A stretch of 64,000 nt of DNA from Hyperoodon ampullatus (GCA_949752795.1 OX457065.1:558001-622000); one strand, 5' to 3'; counted from the first letter of the stretch, positions 11,350-23,964 are shown. The notes: generated from the sequence alone by a model not told the origin. Numbers and translations are program-made.

Positions 11350-11556
11350 GGGCTTCCCTGGTGGCGCAGTGGTTGAGAGCCCACCTGCCGATGCAGGGGA
11401 CACGGGTTCGTGCCCCGGTCCGGGAAGGTCCCACATGCCACGGAGCGGCTGGGCCCGTGAGCCATGGCCGCTGAGCCTGCGCGTCCGGAGCCTGTGCTCC
11501 GCAACGGGAGAGGTCACAACAGTGAGAGGCCCGCGTACCGCAAAAAAAAAAAAAAA
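11350..11556 (+). mobile_element. CHR-type tRNA-derived SINE, copy 1
   Basis: It has the head GGCTTCCCTGGTGGCGCAG with tRNA A-box and B-box (GGTTCGTGCCC) elements, the body GGAGCGGCTGGGCCCGTGAG, and a poly(A) tail of about 18 bases. AAAATGTTTGG is repeated on both sides as target-site duplication. It sits at the 5' junction of the young L1. Confidence 0.93.
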
Positions 11557-11723
11557 AAATGTTTGGGAGAGGAGGAAGATGGCGGAAGAGTACGACACGC
11601 AGATCACCTTCCTCTCCACAGATACCTCAGAAATACAGCTACACGGGGAACCACCCCTACGGAACACCTACTGAACGCTGGCAGAAGACCTCAGACCTCC
11701 CAAAAGGCAAGAAACTCCCCACG

Positions 11724-11937
11724 GGGCTTCCCTGGTGGCGCAGTGGTTGAGAGTCCGCCTGCCGATACAGGGGACACGGGTTCGTGCCCCGGTCCGGGAA
11801 GATCTCACATGCCGCTGAGCGGCTGGGCCCGTGAGCCACGGCCGCTGAGCCTGCGCGTCCGGAGCCTGTGCTCCGCAATGGGAGAGGCCACAACAGTGAG
11901 AGGCCCGTGTACCGAAAAAAAAAAAAAAACTGAAAGA
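11724..11937 (+). mobile_element. CHR-type SINE inside the L1 5' UTR, copy 1
   Basis: Complete SINE with poly(A). The 15-bp target-site duplication AAGAAACTCCCCACG flanks it at 11709-11723 and 11938-11952, so it inserted into the L1 5' UTR after the L1 arrived. Confidence 0.95.
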
Positions 11938-13771
11938 AAGAAACTCCCCACGTACCTGGGTAGGGCAAAAGAAAACAGAATAAACAGAGACAAAAGGATA
12001 GGGCCGGGACCTGCACCAGTGGGAGGGAGCCGTGAAGGAGAAACGGTTTCCACACACTAGGAGCCCCTTCGCGGGCGGAGACTGCGGGTGGCGGAGGGGG
12101 AAAGCTTCGGAGCCGCGGAGGAGACCGCAGCCACAGGGGTACGGAGGGCAAAGCAGAGAGATTCCCGCACAGAGGACCGGTGCCGACCGCCACTCACCAG
12201 CCCGAGAGGCTTGTCTCCTCAGCCGCCGGGGCGGGCGGGGCTGGGAGCGGAGGCTCGGGCTTCAGTCAGAGCGCGCTGGCGGCGTGAACACAGCCTGAAG
12301 GGAGCTAGTGCGCCACGGCTGGCCGGGAGGGAGTCCGGGGAAAAGTCTGGAGCTGCCGAAGAGGCAAGAGACTTTTCCTCCCCTCTTTGTTTCCTGGTGC
12401 GTGAGGAGAGGGGATTCAGAGCGCCGCTTCAAGGAGCTCCAGAGACGGGCGCGAGGCGCGGCTCAAAGCGCGGACCCCAGAGACGGGCGTGGGACGCTGG
12501 GGCTGCTGCTGCTGCCGCCACCAAGAAGCCTGTGTGCGAGCGCAGGTCACTCTCCACACCTCCCCTCCCGGGAGCCCGTGCTGCCCGCCACTGCCACGGT
12601 CCCGGGCTCCACAGACAACATCCCCGGGAGAACGCACGGGCGCGCCTCGTGCTGGCGCAACGTCACGCCGGCCTCCGCCGACGCACGCTCGCCCCGCCTC
12701 CGTGCCCCTCCCTCCCCCGCGGCCTGAGGGAGCCAGAGCCGCCGAATCAGCGGCTCCTTTAACCCCGTCCTGTCTGAGCGAAGAACACACGTCCTCCGGC
12801 GACCTACACGCAGAGGCGGGGCCGAATCCAAAGCTGAGCCCCGGGAGCTGTGCGAACAAAGAAGAGAGAGGGGAATCTCTCCCAGCAGCCTCAGAAGCAG
12901 CGGATTAAAGCTCCGCAATCAACTTGATGTACCCTGCGTCTGTGGAATACCTGAAGAGACAACGAATCATCCCAAATTGAGGAGGTGGACTTTGAGAGCA
13001 AGATTTATGATTTTTTTTCCCCTTTTCCTCTTTTTGTGAGTGTGTACGTGTATGCTTCTGTGTGAGATTTTGTCTGTATACCTTTGCTTTCACCATTTGT
13101 CCTAGGGTTCTATCCGTCCGTTTTTTTTTTTTGGTTTTTGTTTTTTTTACTTAAAAAATTTTTTTCTTAATAATTCTTTATTTTAATAACTTTATTTTAT
13201 TTGACCTTACTTTATTTTCTTTTATCCTCTTTCTTTCTTTCTTTCTTTCTTTCTACTTTTTCTCCCTTTTATTCTGAGCCGTGTAGATGAAAGGCTCTCG
13301 GTGCTGCAGCCAGGAGTCACTGCTGTGCCTCTGAGGTGGGAGAGCCAACTTCAGGACACTAGTCCAAAAGAGACCTCCGAGCTCCACGTAATATCCAACA
13401 GCGAAAATCTCCCAGAGATCTCCATCTCAACACCAACACCCAGCTTATCTCAATGACCAGCAAGCTACAGTGCTGGACTCCCTATGCCAAACAACCAGCA
13501 AGACAGGAACACAACCCCACCCATTAGCAGAGAGGCTGCCTAAAATCATAATAAGTCCACAGACACCCCAAAACACACCACCAGACGTGGACCTGCCCAC
13601 CAGAAAGACAAGATCCAGCCTCATCCACCAGAACACAGGCACCCTCCACCAGGAAGCCTACACAACCCACTGAACCAACTTTAGCCACTGGGGACAGACA
13701 CCAAAAACGACGGGAACTACGAACCTGCAGCCTGCAAAAAGGAGACCCCCAAACACAGTACGATAAGCAAA

Positions 13772-14665
13772 ATGAGAAGACAGAAAAACAGACAGCAGAT
13801 GAAGGAGCAAGATGAAAACCCACCAGACCTAACAAATGAAGAGGAAATAGGCAGTCTCCCTGAAAAAGAATTCAGAATAATGATAGTAAAGATGATCCAA
13901 AATCTTGGAAATAGAATAGAGAAAATGCAAGAAACATTTAACAAGGGCCTAGAAGAACTAAAGATGAAACAAGCAACGATGAACAACACAATAAATGAAA
14001 TTAAAAATACTCTAGAAGGGATCAATAGCAGAATAACTGAGGCAGAAGAACGGATAAGTGACCTGGAAGATAAAATAGTGGAAATAACTACTGCAGAGCA
14101 GAATAGAGAAAAAAGAATGAAAAGAACTGAGGACAGTCTCAGAGACCTCTGGGACAACATTAAACGCACCAACATTCGAATTATAGGGGTTCCAGAAGAA
14201 GAAGAGAAAAAGAAAGGGACTGAGAAAATATTTGAAGAGATTATAGTTGAAAACTTCCCTAATATGGGAAAGGAAATAGTTAATCACGTCCAGGAAGCAC
14301 AGAGAGTACCATACAGGATAAATCCAAGGAGAAACATGCCAAGACACATATTAATCAAACTGTCAAAAATTAAATGCAAAGAAAACATATTAAAAGCAGC
14401 AAGGGAAAAACAACAAATAACACACAAGGGAATCCCCATAAGGTTAACAGCTGATCTTTCAGCAGAAACTCTGCAAGCCAGAAGGGACTGGCAGGACATA
14501 TTTAAAGTGATGAAGGAGAACAACCTACAACCAAGATTACTCTACCCAGCAAGGATCTCATTCAGATTGGATGGAGAAATTAAAACCTTCACAGACAAGC
14601 AAAAGCTGAGAGAGTTCAGCACCACCAAACCAGCTTTACAACAAATGCTAAAGGACCTTCTCTAG
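13772..14665 (+). CDS. L1 ORF1 protein, open reading frame, copy 1
   Basis: This is a 297-residue frame without interruption, encoding the RNA-binding chaperone of L1, which trimerises and coats L1 RNA in the cytoplasm. Residues of about 20-125 are a charged coiled coil (MIVKMIQNLGNRIEKMQE, RITEAEERISDLEDKI). An RRM-like domain follows near 130-225 (TNIRIIGVPEEEEKKKG, RHILIKLSKIK), then a basic C-terminal domain (ARISFRLDGEIKTF). The human protein is 338 residues; the difference lies at the N-terminus. The ATG used is the first in frame after the 5' UTR. The downstream ORF2 is mostly deleted, so the element cannot move by itself. Copy 2 encodes an identical protein. Whether it is expressed cannot be seen. 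Confidence 0.88.
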   Translation: MRRQKNRQQMKEQDENPPDLTNEEEIGSLPEKEFRIMIVKMIQNLGNRIEKMQETFNKGLEELKMKQATMNNTINEIKNTLEGINSRITEAEERISDLEDKIVEITTAEQNREKRMKRTEDSLRDLWDNIKRTNIRIIGVPEEEEKKKGTEKIFEEIIVENFPNMGKEIVNHVQEAQRVPYRINPRRNMPRHILIKLSKIKCKENILKAAREKQQITHKGIPIRLTADLSAETLQARRDWQDIFKVMKENNLQPRLLYPARISFRLDGEIKTFTDKQKLREFSTTKPALQQMLKDLL

Positions 14666-14710
14666 GCAAGAAACACAAGAGAAGGAAAAGACCTATAATA
14701 ACAAACCCAC

Positions 14711-15801
14711 GCACGTAGGGTCACCTTATCTTTGATAAAGTGGCAGGAATGTACAGTGGAGAAAGGACAGCCTCTTCAGTAAGTGGTGCTGGGAAAACTG
14801 GACAGGTACATGTAAAAGTAGGAGATTAGATCACTCCCTAACACCATACACAAAAATAAGCTCAAAATGGACTAAAGACCTAAATGGTAAGGCCAGAAAC
14901 TATCAAACTCTTAGGGGAAAAACATAGGCAGAACACTCTATGACATAAATCACATCAAGATCCTTTCTGACCCACCGCCTAGAGAAATGGAAATAAAAAC
15001 AAAAACGAACGGGACCTAATGAAACTTCAAAGCTTTTGCACAGCAAAGGAAACCATAAACAAGATGAAAAGACAACCCTCAGAATGGGAGAAAATATTTG
15101 CAAATGAAGCAACTGACAAAGGATTAATCTCCAAAATCTACAAGCAGCTCATGCAGCTCAATAACAAAAAAACAAACAACCCAATCCAAAAATGGGCAGA
15201 AGACCTAAATAGAGATTTCTCCAACGAAGATATACAGATTGCCAACAAACACGTGAAACAATGCTCAACATCATTAATGATTAGAGAAATGCAAATCAAA
15301 ACTACAATGAGCTATCACCTCACACCAGTCAGAATAGCCATCATCAAAAAATCCAGAAACAGTAAATGCTGCAGAGGATGTGGAGAAAAGGGAACACTCT
15401 TGCACTGCTGGTGGGAATGTGAATTGGCACAGCCACTATGGCGAACAGTATGGAGGTTCCTTAAAAAACTACAAATAGAACTACCATATGACCCAGCAAT
15501 CCAACTACTGGGCATATACCCTGAGAAAACCGTAATTCAAAAAGAGTCATGTACCAAAATGTTCACTGCAGCTCTATTTACAATAGCCCGGAGATGGAAA
15601 CAACCTAAGTGTCCATCATCGGATGAATGGATAAAGAAGACGTGGCACATCTATACAATGGAATATTACTCAGCCACAAAAAGAAACGAAATTGAGCTAT
15701 TTGTAATGAGGTGGATGGAGCTAGAGTCTGTCATACAGAGTGAAGTAAGTCAGAAAGAGAAAGACAAATACCGTATGCTGACACATATATATGGAATTTA
15801 A
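14711..15801 (+). pseudogene. L1 ORF2 remnant (C-terminal third only), copy 1
   Basis: After ORF1 the normal inter-ORF sequence (AAGAAACACAAGAGAAGG) runs to about 14710, then jumps to late ORF2 (GTCACCTTATCTTTGATAAAG). The endonuclease and most of the reverse transcriptase, close to 3 kb, are missing. From 15019 a 260-residue frame retains the C-terminal segment with the cysteine motif [18 protein letters not shown] and the end motif [16 protein letters not shown]. Confidence 0.87.
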
Positions 15802-16172
15802 GAAAAAAAGTGTCAGGAAGAACCTAGGGTTAAGACAGGAATAAAGACACAGACCTACTAGAGAATGGACTTGAGGATATGGGGAGGGGGAAGGGTAAGC
15901 TGTGACAAAGTGAGAGAGTGGCTTGGACATATATACACTACCAAACGTAAGGTAGATAGCTAGTGGGAAGCAGCCGCGTAGCACAGGGAGATCAGCTTGG
16001 TGCTTTGTGACCACCTAGAGGGGTTGGATAGGGAGGGTGGGAGGGAGGGAGACGCAAGAGGGAAGAGATATGGGGACATATGTATATGTATAACTGACTC
16101 ACTTTGTTATAAAGCAGAAACTAACACACCATTGTAAAGCAATTAGACTCCAATAAAGATGTTAAAAAAAAA

Positions 16173-16280
16173 TGATTCTTTGGCAAAATCCTGCACCTTG
16201 TTGCTACTTGTTCATTCCTCATTGCTTTCAATTCCTAGAAAGCATCTTTGCAAGGCAACATGGACATTCACACCTGTATG
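16173..16280. other. Short unannotated spacer, right flank of the copy-1 L1
   Basis: TGATTCTTTGGCAAAATCC and following sequence occur nowhere else in the window. They are not the continuation of the L1 target site, marking a breakpoint between the two duplicate units. Confidence 0.7.
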
Positions 16281-17498
16281 ACGCTGTTTCTACAGAAGGC
16301 CCTGACACTGCCCCTAAATAACGGCCTGACACTGGTCCCAAGTATGGACCTGATCCTGTCCATAACTAAGGCCCTGAAGATGTCCCTCATGAAGTCTCTG
16401 ACACTGCCCTTAATAAGCCCCTGACACTGTCCCTAGCTAATGGCCTAAGCTATAACTTACAAAGTCCCTAACACTATCCCCAGGACGCTGACACCCTCCC
16501 TGAGGCTTTGATGCTGTCCCTTAGTGCCTAAGCGGTGACAAAATAACACCCTGATTCTATTACTAAGGCCCTGAATATATCCCCAAGAAAGTCTCTGAAG
16601 TGTCCCTAACTAACGGCCTGAACTGTCTCTTATGAAGGCCCTCAAGCGATCTCTGAGGGCCTGACAACACTGTCCCTAACTAAGGCCCCGTTGCTGGCCC
16701 TAACTAACGTCCTGATGCTGAACCTAACTGAGGCCCTGATGCTCTTCCTAACTAAGGCCTTGATGCCCATTCTACCTGAGGCCCTAAAACTGTCTGGAAC
16801 TAATGACCTGACTCTTTTCCTAACTAACACCCTCATTTTGTCCCTCATTAATGCCCTGACACTGGTCGACACTACAGCCCTGATGCTGGCCCAATCTAAG
16901 GCCTTGGCGATGTCCCTAATAGTCTTAGATGTCCCTCACCGTTGTCCTGACCCTGTCCCTCACCAAGGCCCTGACCCTCTTTCTAACTAAGGCCCGGATG
17001 CTGTCTCTACCTCAGAATCTGAAATTCTAATGTCCCGACTCTCCCTAACATCCTGACGCTGCCCCTAAGTGAGGCCCTGACACTCTTCTTAACTAAGGAC
17101 TTGCCGCTGTCCCTACCTAAAACCCTGACACTGTCTGTAACTAATGACCTGACCCTTTCCCTAACTAACACCACAGTTTTGGCCCTACCTAACGCCCTCA
17201 CACTGGTTCTAATTATGGCCATGATGCTGGCTCTAAGGCCCTGAAGATATCCCTAAGTAACAGCCCGAACTGTGTCTAGCTAAGGCTCTCACGTTCTCTC
17301 TAACTGAAGCACTGACACTGTCCCTAACTTAGGCCCTGATGCTGTCCCCTATAGTCTAAGCTGTCACTAAATAATGCCCTGATCCTGTCCATAACTAAGG
17401 CCCTGAATATGTCCCTAAGTGCATCTCTGACGATGTCCTTAACAGCCTGAACTCTCTTCAAGTTATCTCTGAGGCTCTGACACTGGCCCTTCCTAAGG
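16281..17498 (-). repeat. 24-bp minisatellite in inverted orientation, copy 2
   Basis: Same inverted units as 6289-7305, but extending about 200 bp further left (from GAAGGCCCTGACACTG near 16300). Identity to copy 1 begins at 16482 (AGGACGCTGACACC), so this copy preserves array sequence that copy 1 lacks at its left edge. Confidence 0.9.
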
Positions 17499-18654
17499 CC
17501 TCACCCCGGGGTTGTCCCAGGCTGCTGGGCAGTTTTCTCTTGTCCGCATCTCTGGCCAGCTGCCTGCCATTGGCCACTCTAAGATTCTGCGATGCAGTGG
17601 TCCCACGTGGGATGTGCCTGTGTAGGCTCACCTGTGGGAGGAGAGTCATGGCCACTCCGCCCTCCAGGGGACTGCGGCTCAGGGTAGGAATCTCTCAGCC
17701 AGTGTCTGGAGAACGGGTTCTGTGTCCTTGTTTGTTGTAAATCCCTTGGAGTTACCTCTAACATTTTTTAAATGGATATCCCCCTCAGGATAATTTGATA
17801 ATAATTTGATTATATCAATAATCAAATTACTGATAAATAATATAAATTACTTACCACATAAAAATTCAGGAATGACATTATTAGAATGAGCAGGAAAACA
17901 CTGGATGCCCCCCACCCCCAATGATCTATTACTTGCAGGATTTAAAATTCTAACGAGAAAACACTCACTCTCCTCACCCTCTTGGGCGTCAGCACAAGGC
18001 GGGAATCAGCTGCATCCTTTATTTATCCCTCTGATTTTCCAGAACCTTTCCTTCAAGGAGAAATCTCTGGGCTCTGCGGGAGCTGTGAGTGGTGACCATC
18101 AGGTAAATCTGAGACTGAAAAGCAAGAGGAAAAGAGATAGAGGAGGAGATGAGAATCGGTGATGGGGAGAAGCAGGGGCATCCCCGTTCAATCGCAGGCC
18201 GAGAGTCTGGGTTCATCTCCAACGAAGCTAAGGACCACCGGGATCTGGCCCCACTGGCCTTGTCACCTGGTGTGGGGACTGGGGACAGCCAAACCACCAT
18301 GGCCACTCTCAAGAGAAATAAAGAAGGTGGGAGGGCACCCCGAGAGCCAGATTGAAAATGGTCATGCTGTGAGATAGTAAGATGCCCTTTTCAGAAAAGT
18401 GAAAAGACTGTTCTCTTGGCTCTCAAAGACTTGCAAATACTCTGTGTCCCTCTGGAGGCATGCTGAAGGCTTCAGCCTTTGAGGGCAGTAATGGGGCTCA
18501 AAACCATCCAGCACTCACTCACTCCTTGAGGGTGCCGAGGATGACCAGTGACCACCCCTCGGGTGCCGTGGGGCCTGAAATTCCCTGATCACCGAGGACG
18601 GGAGGGGCCGCACAGACACTCCACTGGACCACCGGGGGCTTGGCCGGTGGGCTA
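17499..18654. other. Unannotated sequence, copy 2
   Basis: Same as 7306-8461, offset by 10,193 bp, with no difference noticed. No gene recognised. Confidence 0.6.
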
Positions 18655-20033
18655 CATACAGTCCTTTATCAGATACATGGTTTGCAAACATCCTGTGCCA
18701 TTTTGGATGGTGGATTATCTTATTCCTTGCTCCTTTTATACACAACTCTTTTTCATTTTGAGGAAGTCTAATTCATCTATTTTGTCTTTTGCTGCTTGTG
18801 CTTTTGGTAGATCTAAGATATCATGACCAAACCCAAGGTCATGAAGATTTACTCTCATGTTTTCTTCTACGAGTTTTATAATTTTGGCTCTTGCACCTAG
18901 GCCTTTGGTCCATTCTGTGTTGATTTTGTATGTGGGGTGGGGGGAGGTAAGGGTCCAACTTTACTCTTCTGCATGTGGGTATCCAGTTGTTCCACTACCT
19001 GTGCTAACTGTTTGGGAGAAAATACCTGCAAATGATGCGACCAACAAGGTCTTAATTCTAAAATATACAAACGGCTCATACAGCTCAAAAAAGAAAAAAA
19101 AAATCAAAAAATAAGCAGAAGGTCTAAACAGACGTTTCTCCAAAGACATACAGATAGCCAATAGGCACATGAAAAGATGCTCCACATCGCTAATTATTAG
19201 AGAACGCAAATCAAAACTACAGTGAGTTATCACCTCATAGTGGTCAGAATGGCCATCATTAAAATGTCTAGAAAGAAATGCTGGAAGGGGTGTGGAGAAA
19301 AGGGAACCCTACTACACTACTGGTGGGAATGTAAATTGATGCAGCCACTATGGAAAACAGTATGGAGGTTCCTCAAAAACTAAAACTAGAATCACCATAT
19401 GACCCAGCAATCCCACTCCTGGGCACATATCCAGACAGAGCTATAATTCAAAAAGATACATGCACCCCAGCATTCACAGCAGCACTATTCACAATAGCCG
19501 AGACATGGAAGCAACCTGAATGTCCCTCAGCAGATGAATGGATATAGAAGATGTGGTACATATATACAACGGAATATTACTCAGCCATAAAACAGAATGA
19601 AATAATGCCATTTGCAGCTACATGGATGGACCTAGAGATTATCATACAAAGTGAAGTCAGTCAGACAGAGAACAACAAATACCATATGGTATCACTTATA
19701 TGTGGATTACAAAATGAGACCCAAATGTACCTATCTACAGAACAAAAACAGACTCACAAATATAGAAAACAGACTTGTGGTTGTCAAGGGGAAGACAGGG
19801 GAGAGGGATGGATTGGGAGTTTGGTATTAGTAGATGCAAATTATTAGATATAGGATGGATACATAAGGTCTTCCTGTACAGCACAGGGAACTGTATTCAA
19901 TACCCTGTAATGAACCATAATGGAAAAGAATATGAAAAATATGTATATATGTATGTACGTATGTATGAATCACTTTGCTGTGCAGCAGAAATTAACACAA
20001 CATTGTAGGTTAACTATACTTCAGTATCAATTA
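18655..20033 (+). mobile_element. 5'-inverted (twin-primed) L1 3' end, copy 2
   Basis: Duplicate of 8462-9840: an antisense ORF2 part to about 19008, then a sense ORF2 and 3' UTR part. All longer frames translate identically to copy 1. Confidence 0.85.
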
Positions 20034-21246
20034 GTTTGAAGGCACTTTTATAAATTAGGTCTTAGTTCTCTTGTCCTTTCATCCTGGGACAAATGTATAA
20101 CAGAAACTAACCTGGATTACTCCCGGATGAACTCGTATCACACAGAACTTTTAACTGTTGAACAAACCATGAATACCAGTTACACCAGGGGATGTCCTGA
20201 TCCAATATGAAGTTTGTAAACCTTGTAACAAGCCTGCAGAATCCACTAAATTTGGAAATTCAAACTGAAATGAAGCCACCTATCCCATGACTTCTCCACA
20301 ACTAGTTATACAACATCAATTGGAAACCATATACAATCAAATGAATGTAGACAGAAACAACTATAGCCTTCCTTTTTTTCCCTTTTAGATGAAGACGGTA
20401 TTTAAGGTGATGTCTTGGGCCGTTTCAGGGTGTTACTCAATTTCCTGGGTATCTGCCATGCACACAGGAGGCACACATGTTAGTTAACTTGTTTGTGCAA
20501 CTAAATGAAGGTAGTTAATACCACAAAACTGTATACATAAAGTGAATTAAATGCTAAAGTCGTGTTTTGTATTTTTAATGACAATGAAAAAAAAAGTGTA
20601 GCGCTGATATTTGTTACAAAAATGAACGTTAAAAACATTCTTAGTGAAAAAAGCCATACAGAAAAGGCCCCCTAGATCCCATACTCATCTTGTCTGCTTC
20701 AAATCCATCAAGGTTGTCCAAATGAGGGAGAAACTCAGTCATGGTTCCAGAAAAAGAAAACTGGATCAGGATGGAAAAAGACATTTTCATACCGTTCGGA
20801 CAGTAGGTGAAGGTTGAAGTGGGGCTGAGTATTAAATTATAACGTGGACATCAGGATTTCTTCATTTAGGGGTTATGTGCTGGTGCCTTGGGCAAAACAC
20901 ACTGAGCATTTTGTGTCAAGTGGCAAATGTGAGTACTTTTTGACACTATTGCAACTTTTCTGTACATTGTAAATTACTGGAAAGTAAATTACTTTTCTAG
21001 ACAACCATGTCAGGATCATGCCAGAAAATCAGAGAAGACGGACATCAAATTTTTCTTATAGAGGCCAAGACTTACCCAGACCACGTTCAACCAAAGTTGT
21101 GATACTTATTTCCCTTGTAGGAGTCCGCATGGTATTCAGAGGCACCGTGGGAAGAGTATATTAGTAGCTACCATGCCGTGGGTCCTGTGGATCACCTGGG
21201 GGGCAGTAGAAACGGTGAGATTTTAGTATTGCAATTTTTCACATTA
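20034..21246. other. Mosaic of old repeat fragments, copy 2
   Basis: Duplicate of 9841-11053 with no difference noticed; no gene seen. Confidence 0.65.
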
Positions 21247-21542
21247 CTTCAAAAAATATGTTAAAAAATAAATTCAGTAAAGTTGCAAAATATGCAATCA
21301 ATATACACAAATCAGTTTCGTTTCTATACACTAATAACGAACCACCAGCAAGAAACACTAAGAAAACAATCCCATTTACAATTCCATCCAAAAGAACGAA
21401 CTATTTAGCAATAAATTTAACCAAGGACACGAAAGACCTATACTCAGAAAACTATAAAGCACTGGTAAAGAAACTGAAGACACAACAGAAAACAATATTC
21501 CATGCTCATGTGTCAGAAAAATTACTATTATTAAAATGTTTG
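21247..21542 (+). mobile_element. Old L1 ORF2 fragment, left half, copy 2
   Basis: Duplicate of 11054-11349. It is interrupted at AAAATGTTT by the young L1 and resumes at 26583, where TATTCTACCTAAAGCCATC continues the same ORF2 in register. Copy 2 is therefore the unbroken arrangement. Confidence 0.87.
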
Positions 21543-21749
21543 GGGCTTCCCTGGTGGCGCAGTGGTTGAGAGCCCACCTGCCGATGCAGGGGACACGGGT
21601 TCGTGCCCCGGTCCGGGAAGGTCCCACATGCCACGGAGCGGCTGGGCCCGTGAGCCATGGCCGCTGAGCCTGCGCGTCCGGAGCCTGTGCTCCGCAACGG
21701 GAGAGGTCACAACAGTGAGAGGCCCGCGTACCGCAAAAAAAAAAAAAAA
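21543..21749 (+). mobile_element. CHR-type SINE at the L1 5' junction, copy 2
   Basis: Duplicate of 11350-11556, with the same target-site duplication and tail. Confidence 0.93.
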
Positions 21750-21916
21750 AAATGTTTGGGAGAGGAGGAAGATGGCGGAAGAGTACGACACGCAGATCAC
21801 CTTCCTCTCCACAGATACCTCAGAAATACAGCTACACGGGGAACCACCCCTACGGAACACCTACTGAACGCTGGCAGAAGACCTCAGACCTCCCAAAAGG
21901 CAAGAAACTCCCCACG

Positions 21917-22130
21917 GGGCTTCCCTGGTGGCGCAGTGGTTGAGAGTCCGCCTGCCGATACAGGGGACACGGGTTCGTGCCCCGGTCCGGGAAGATCTCA
22001 CATGCCGCTGAGCGGCTGGGCCCGTGAGCCACGGCCGCTGAGCCTGCGCGTCCGGAGCCTGTGCTCCGCAATGGGAGAGGCCACAACAGTGAGAGGCCCG
22101 TGTACCGAAAAAAAAAAAAAAACTGAAAGA
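21917..22130 (+). mobile_element. CHR-type SINE inside the L1 5' UTR, copy 2
   Basis: Duplicate of 11724-11937, with the same 15-bp target-site duplication. Confidence 0.95.
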
Positions 22131-23964
22131 AAGAAACTCCCCACGTACCTGGGTAGGGCAAAAGAAAACAGAATAAACAGAGACAAAAGGATAGGGCCGG
22201 GACCTGCACCAGTGGGAGGGAGCCGTGAAGGAGAAACGGTTTCCACACACTAGGAGCCCCTTCGCGGGCGGAGACTGCGGGTGGCGGAGGGGGAAAGCTT
22301 CGGAGCCGCGGAGGAGACCGCAGCCACAGGGGTACGGAGGGCAAAGCAGAGAGATTCCCGCACAGAGGACCGGTGCCGACCGCCACTCACCAGCCCGAGA
22401 GGCTTGTCTCCTCAGCCGCCGGGGCGGGCGGGGCTGGGAGCGGAGGCTCGGGCTTCAGTCAGAGCGCGCTGGCGGCGTGAACACAGCCTGAAGGGAGCTA
22501 GTGCGCCACGGCTGGCCGGGAGGGAGTCCGGGGAAAAGTCTGGAGCTGCCGAAGAGGCAAGAGACTTTTCCTCCCCTCTTTGTTTCCTGGTGCGTGAGGA
22601 GAGGGGATTCAGAGCGCCGCTTCAAGGAGCTCCAGAGACGGGCGCGAGGCGCGGCTCAAAGCGCGGACCCCAGAGACGGGCGTGGGACGCTGGGGCTGCT
22701 GCTGCTGCCGCCACCAAGAAGCCTGTGTGCGAGCGCAGGTCACTCTCCACACCTCCCCTCCCGGGAGCCCGTGCTGCCCGCCACTGCCACGGTCCCGGGC
22801 TCCACAGACAACATCCCCGGGAGAACGCACGGGCGCGCCTCGTGCTGGCGCAACGTCACGCCGGCCTCCGCCGACGCACGCTCGCCCCGCCTCCGTGCCC
22901 CTCCCTCCCCCGCGGCCTGAGGGAGCCAGAGCCGCCGAATCAGCGGCTCCTTTAACCCCGTCCTGTCTGAGCGAAGAACACACGTCCTCCGGCGACCTAC
23001 ACGCAGAGGCGGGGCCGAATCCAAAGCTGAGCCCCGGGAGCTGTGCGAACAAAGAAGAGAGAGGGGAATCTCTCCCAGCAGCCTCAGAAGCAGCGGATTA
23101 AAGCTCCGCAATCAACTTGATGTACCCTGCGTCTGTGGAATACCTGAAGAGACAACGAATCATCCCAAATTGAGGAGGTGGACTTTGAGAGCAAGATTTA
23201 TGATTTTTTTTCCCCTTTTCCTCTTTTTGTGAGTGTGTACGTGTATGCTTCTGTGTGAGATTTTGTCTGTATACCTTTGCTTTCACCATTTGTCCTAGGG
23301 TTCTATCCGTCCGTTTTTTTTTTTTGGTTTTTGTTTTTTTTACTTAAAAAATTTTTTTCTTAATAATTCTTTATTTTAATAACTTTATTTTATTTGACCT
23401 TACTTTATTTTCTTTTATCCTCTTTCTTTCTTTCTTTCTTTCTTTCTACTTTTTCTCCCTTTTATTCTGAGCCGTGTAGATGAAAGGCTCTCGGTGCTGC
23501 AGCCAGGAGTCACTGCTGTGCCTCTGAGGTGGGAGAGCCAACTTCAGGACACTAGTCCAAAAGAGACCTCCGAGCTCCACGTAATATCCAACAGCGAAAA
23601 TCTCCCAGAGATCTCCATCTCAACACCAACACCCAGCTTATCTCAATGACCAGCAAGCTACAGTGCTGGACTCCCTATGCCAAACAACCAGCAAGACAGG
23701 AACACAACCCCACCCATTAGCAGAGAGGCTGCCTAAAATCATAATAAGTCCACAGACACCCCAAAACACACCACCAGACGTGGACCTGCCCACCAGAAAG
23801 ACAAGATCCAGCCTCATCCACCAGAACACAGGCACCCTCCACCAGGAAGCCTACACAACCCACTGAACCAACTTTAGCCACTGGGGACAGACACCAAAAA
23901 CGACGGGAACTACGAACCTGCAGCCTGCAAAAAGGAGACCCCCAAACACAGTACGATAAGCAAA

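Larger units (their letters stand above)
11565..16172 (+). mobile_element. Young L1: 5' UTR, ORF1, deleted ORF2, 3' end (hybrid), copy 1
   Basis: It starts GGGAGAGGAGGAAGATGGCGG, a characteristic L1 5' end. About 2.2 kb of GC-rich 5' UTR follows (with a SINE), then an open ORF1 (13772-14665), then a jump at about 14711 to late ORF2, and a 3' UTR with AATAAA and poly(A) to 16172. Identity to copy 2 is lost from about 14805, and the remaining 3' part differs by a few percent. The 5' target site AAAATGTTT is not repeated after the poly(A), where TGATTCTTTGG is found. The element therefore looks like two L1s joined by recombination. Confidence 0.88.

Noticed and set aside
11350..11430. tRNA-like A and B boxes suggesting a tRNA gene
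   Set aside because: They are the tRNA-derived head of a SINE, followed by SINE body and poly(A), and occur in about eighteen places.
11369..12060. Repeated frames containing [20 protein letters not shown]
   Set aside because: Translations of CHR SINE bodies; the same peptide appears at nearly every such SINE.
12088..12918. Several long overlapping GC-rich frames on both strands (also at 22281-23111)
   Set aside because: They fall in the L1 5' UTR, overlap each other in multiple frames and repeat in both L1 copies.
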